This document shows, one piece after another, positions 63,041 through 64,000 of a DNA stretch of 64,000 nucleotides (its first letter is position 1; the number at the start of each line of letters is the position of its first letter). A program made the translations under genes and the position numbers. The notes beneath the pieces are model-generated. The model saw only the letters and a program-made list of their open reading frames with translations, did no database searches and was not told the origin of the DNA. The DNA is from Spirochaetota bacterium (GTDB lineage Bacteria; Spirochaetota; Spirochaetia; Treponematales; UBA12059): assembly GCA_022703505.1 (NCBI GenBank), contig JAKLDN010000001.1, forward strand, positions 469,389 to 533,388, read 5' to 3'.

Positions 63041-64000
63041 ATGGCACGGACAGGGAATTACATCGACGAACACATCGGGGAGATCCGCAAAGAATTTAAG
63101 CTGCTGGATTACTGGGTTTACCTGAATTCGGGAGACCAGATGATCCCGGGCAACTACTGGCTCAAGGCCGCACGGGAATTCTACGACTTCGTGGAGTTCG
63201 GACGGATGGAGGACATCCCCGTAGCGGACATCGCGACCCACCCGTTCCTGACGACTGCTTGGAACGACTGTATCGAACTAGGTGCCCGATTCATCAACGC
63301 GGACCCGGAAGAGGTCACCAACACCTATCGCCCAGCGATCACCGCTAACCTCCTTTTGTACAATTGCTTCGACTGGAAAGCCGGGGACAATGTGGTGATC
63401 ACGGACCTCAATTACCCTTCCATCGTCTATATCCTGATGGATATCCGGAAACGATACGGAGTCGAACTTCGGGTCGTGAAGAACGTCGGGGGTGAGATAC
63501 TCTTGGAGGACATGGAGAAGGCGATCGACGGCCGCACCCGTATGGTCTGCGTGGACAGGACCGCGGCCTTCGGGGGATTCACCTACGACATGAAGGCGCT
63601 ATGCAAGATCGCCCACGCGAAGGGCGCCCTGGTCTTCGACGACGCCATCCAGGCCTTGGGAGCGATCAAGATCGACGTCAAGGACGACGACGTGGACATC
63701 CTTGTTTCCGGCGCCTACAAGTGGCAGTGCGGACCGGAGGGAGCGGGCCTGCTCTACGTGAAGAAGGATCTCATCCGAAAGCTGGATCCGAGATACCGCG
63801 ACTATCTCTGGGCCGACATCCCGACGGGGATTCCCTTCGCCCTGAAGGACCACGACAACATGCGCCACTGGGATTTCCCGCCGGCGGAAACCGCCAACAA
63901 ATTCTCCCAGGACGTCACGATCGGGCCCGCCCTCTTCGGCTGGAAGGAGACTCTCCGGTTCTACGAGAAGATCGGAATGGAGAACGCGGAGGAGAGGATC
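63041..64000 (+). CDS. Class V aminotransferase family protein, partial (C-terminus outside window)
   Basis: 320 residues are visible. Same family as the enzyme at 48775: LNSGDQMIPGNYW matches LANCSQSPQCDRT in position, ARFINADPEEVTN matches ARIINADPEEVAV, ALVFDDAIQALGAIKIDV holds the cofactor Asp and SGAYKWQCGPEGAGLLYVKKDL the PLP Lys. It begins directly with the catalytic domain and lacks the N-terminal EutT-like domain. GGGAGG lies upstream of the ATG. It probably heads a further operon beyond the edge. Confidence 0.9.
   Translation, partial: MARTGNYIDEHIGEIRKEFKLLDYWVYLNSGDQMIPGNYWLKAAREFYDFVEFGRMEDIPVADIATHPFLTTAWNDCIELGARFINADPEEVTNTYRPAITANLLLYNCFDWKAGDNVVITDLNYPSIVYILMDIRKRYGVELRVVKNVGGEILLEDMEKAIDGRTRMVCVDRTAAFGGFTYDMKALCKIAHAKGALVFDDAIQALGAIKIDVKDDDVDILVSGAYKWQCGPEGAGLLYVKKDLIRKLDPRYRDYLWADIPTGIPFALKDHDNMRHWDFPPAETANKFSQDVTIGPALFGWKETLRFYEKIGMENAEERI

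Overview
The window is a gene-dense, high-GC stretch from a two-membraned (diderm) bacterium with an anaerobic, amino-acid-fermenting style of metabolism. The diderm reading rests on an outer-membrane beta-barrel protein with a terminal Phe and a LolA-like lipoprotein-sorting protein. Ferredoxin-linked 2-oxoacid oxidoreductases (iorAB and a four-subunit Por type), ADP-forming acyl-CoA synthetase, ptb, type III glutamine synthetase and oxygen/iron defence genes (flavodiiron protein, bacterioferritin, hemerythrin) suggest an anaerobe that tolerates some oxygen. I cannot assign a phylum from the sequence alone; a spirochaete-like or similar lineage is possible. Many genes overlap by 4 bases (ATGA), so operons are tightly coupled.

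Layout. 1-6279 (-): ABC exporter (ATPase, two FtsX-type permeases) with a LolA-like protein, an outer-membrane barrel and a response regulator cut by the window edge. 6563-7462 (+): HSL-family esterase. 7530-7665: palindromic element. 7663-9498 (-): MarR regulator, split two-gene permease and cupin, all overlapping. 9738-14561: oxygen/iron island (flavodiiron protein; DUF438-hemerythrin-PAS protein with bacterioferritin; ferric-reductase-like membrane protein with DOMON protein) plus a block of covarying palindromic repeats. 14604-18508: Lrp regulator divergent from ptb-iorA-iorB. 18695-22284: iron alcohol dehydrogenase, ribbon-helix-helix plus SPFH pair, aroD. 22257-26445: glnN with a strong sigma-54 promoter and a NifA-like activator. 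26485-36467 (-): leader peptide, ilvN, ilvC, leuA, cimA, leuC, leuD, leuB, ilvB, divergent from the azlCD exporter (36683-37715). 37864-42296: glycosyltransferase-like protein, tRNA-Leu, EAL protein, RhlE helicase. 42650-47517 (-): lplA, PPOX-like protein, pdhABC. 47610-48774: truncated transposase and AT-rich DNA.

The most unusual system is 48775-53035 (+): a very small bacterial microcompartment operon with one pentameric vertex protein, one hexameric and one tandem-domain shell protein, and only two enzymes, a class V aminotransferase with an N-terminal EutT-like add-on domain and a cyclic amidohydrolase (hydantoinase/allantoinase family) with repeated F-x-P-x-W motifs in an N-terminal extension. 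It has none of the usual aldehyde-processing core enzymes. It ends at a strong terminator and faces a convergent operon (53110-58123) for 2-oxoacid:ferredoxin oxidoreductase and ADP-forming acyl-CoA synthetase, which could turn a 2-oxoacid into ATP. From 58362 on lie an Lrp regulator, PhzF-like isomerase, threonine aldolase, class I aminotransferase, DauR-like regulator and a second class V aminotransferase that lacks the compartment-type domain and runs off the window.

Regulation is unusually readable: overlapping divergent promoters, a MarR operator, an Lrp-type operator, a sigma-54 promoter with candidate enhancer sites, a possible branched-chain amino acid leader peptide, and a small dispersed motif (GTCACGAASCTTGTGA type) found five times, always between genes.
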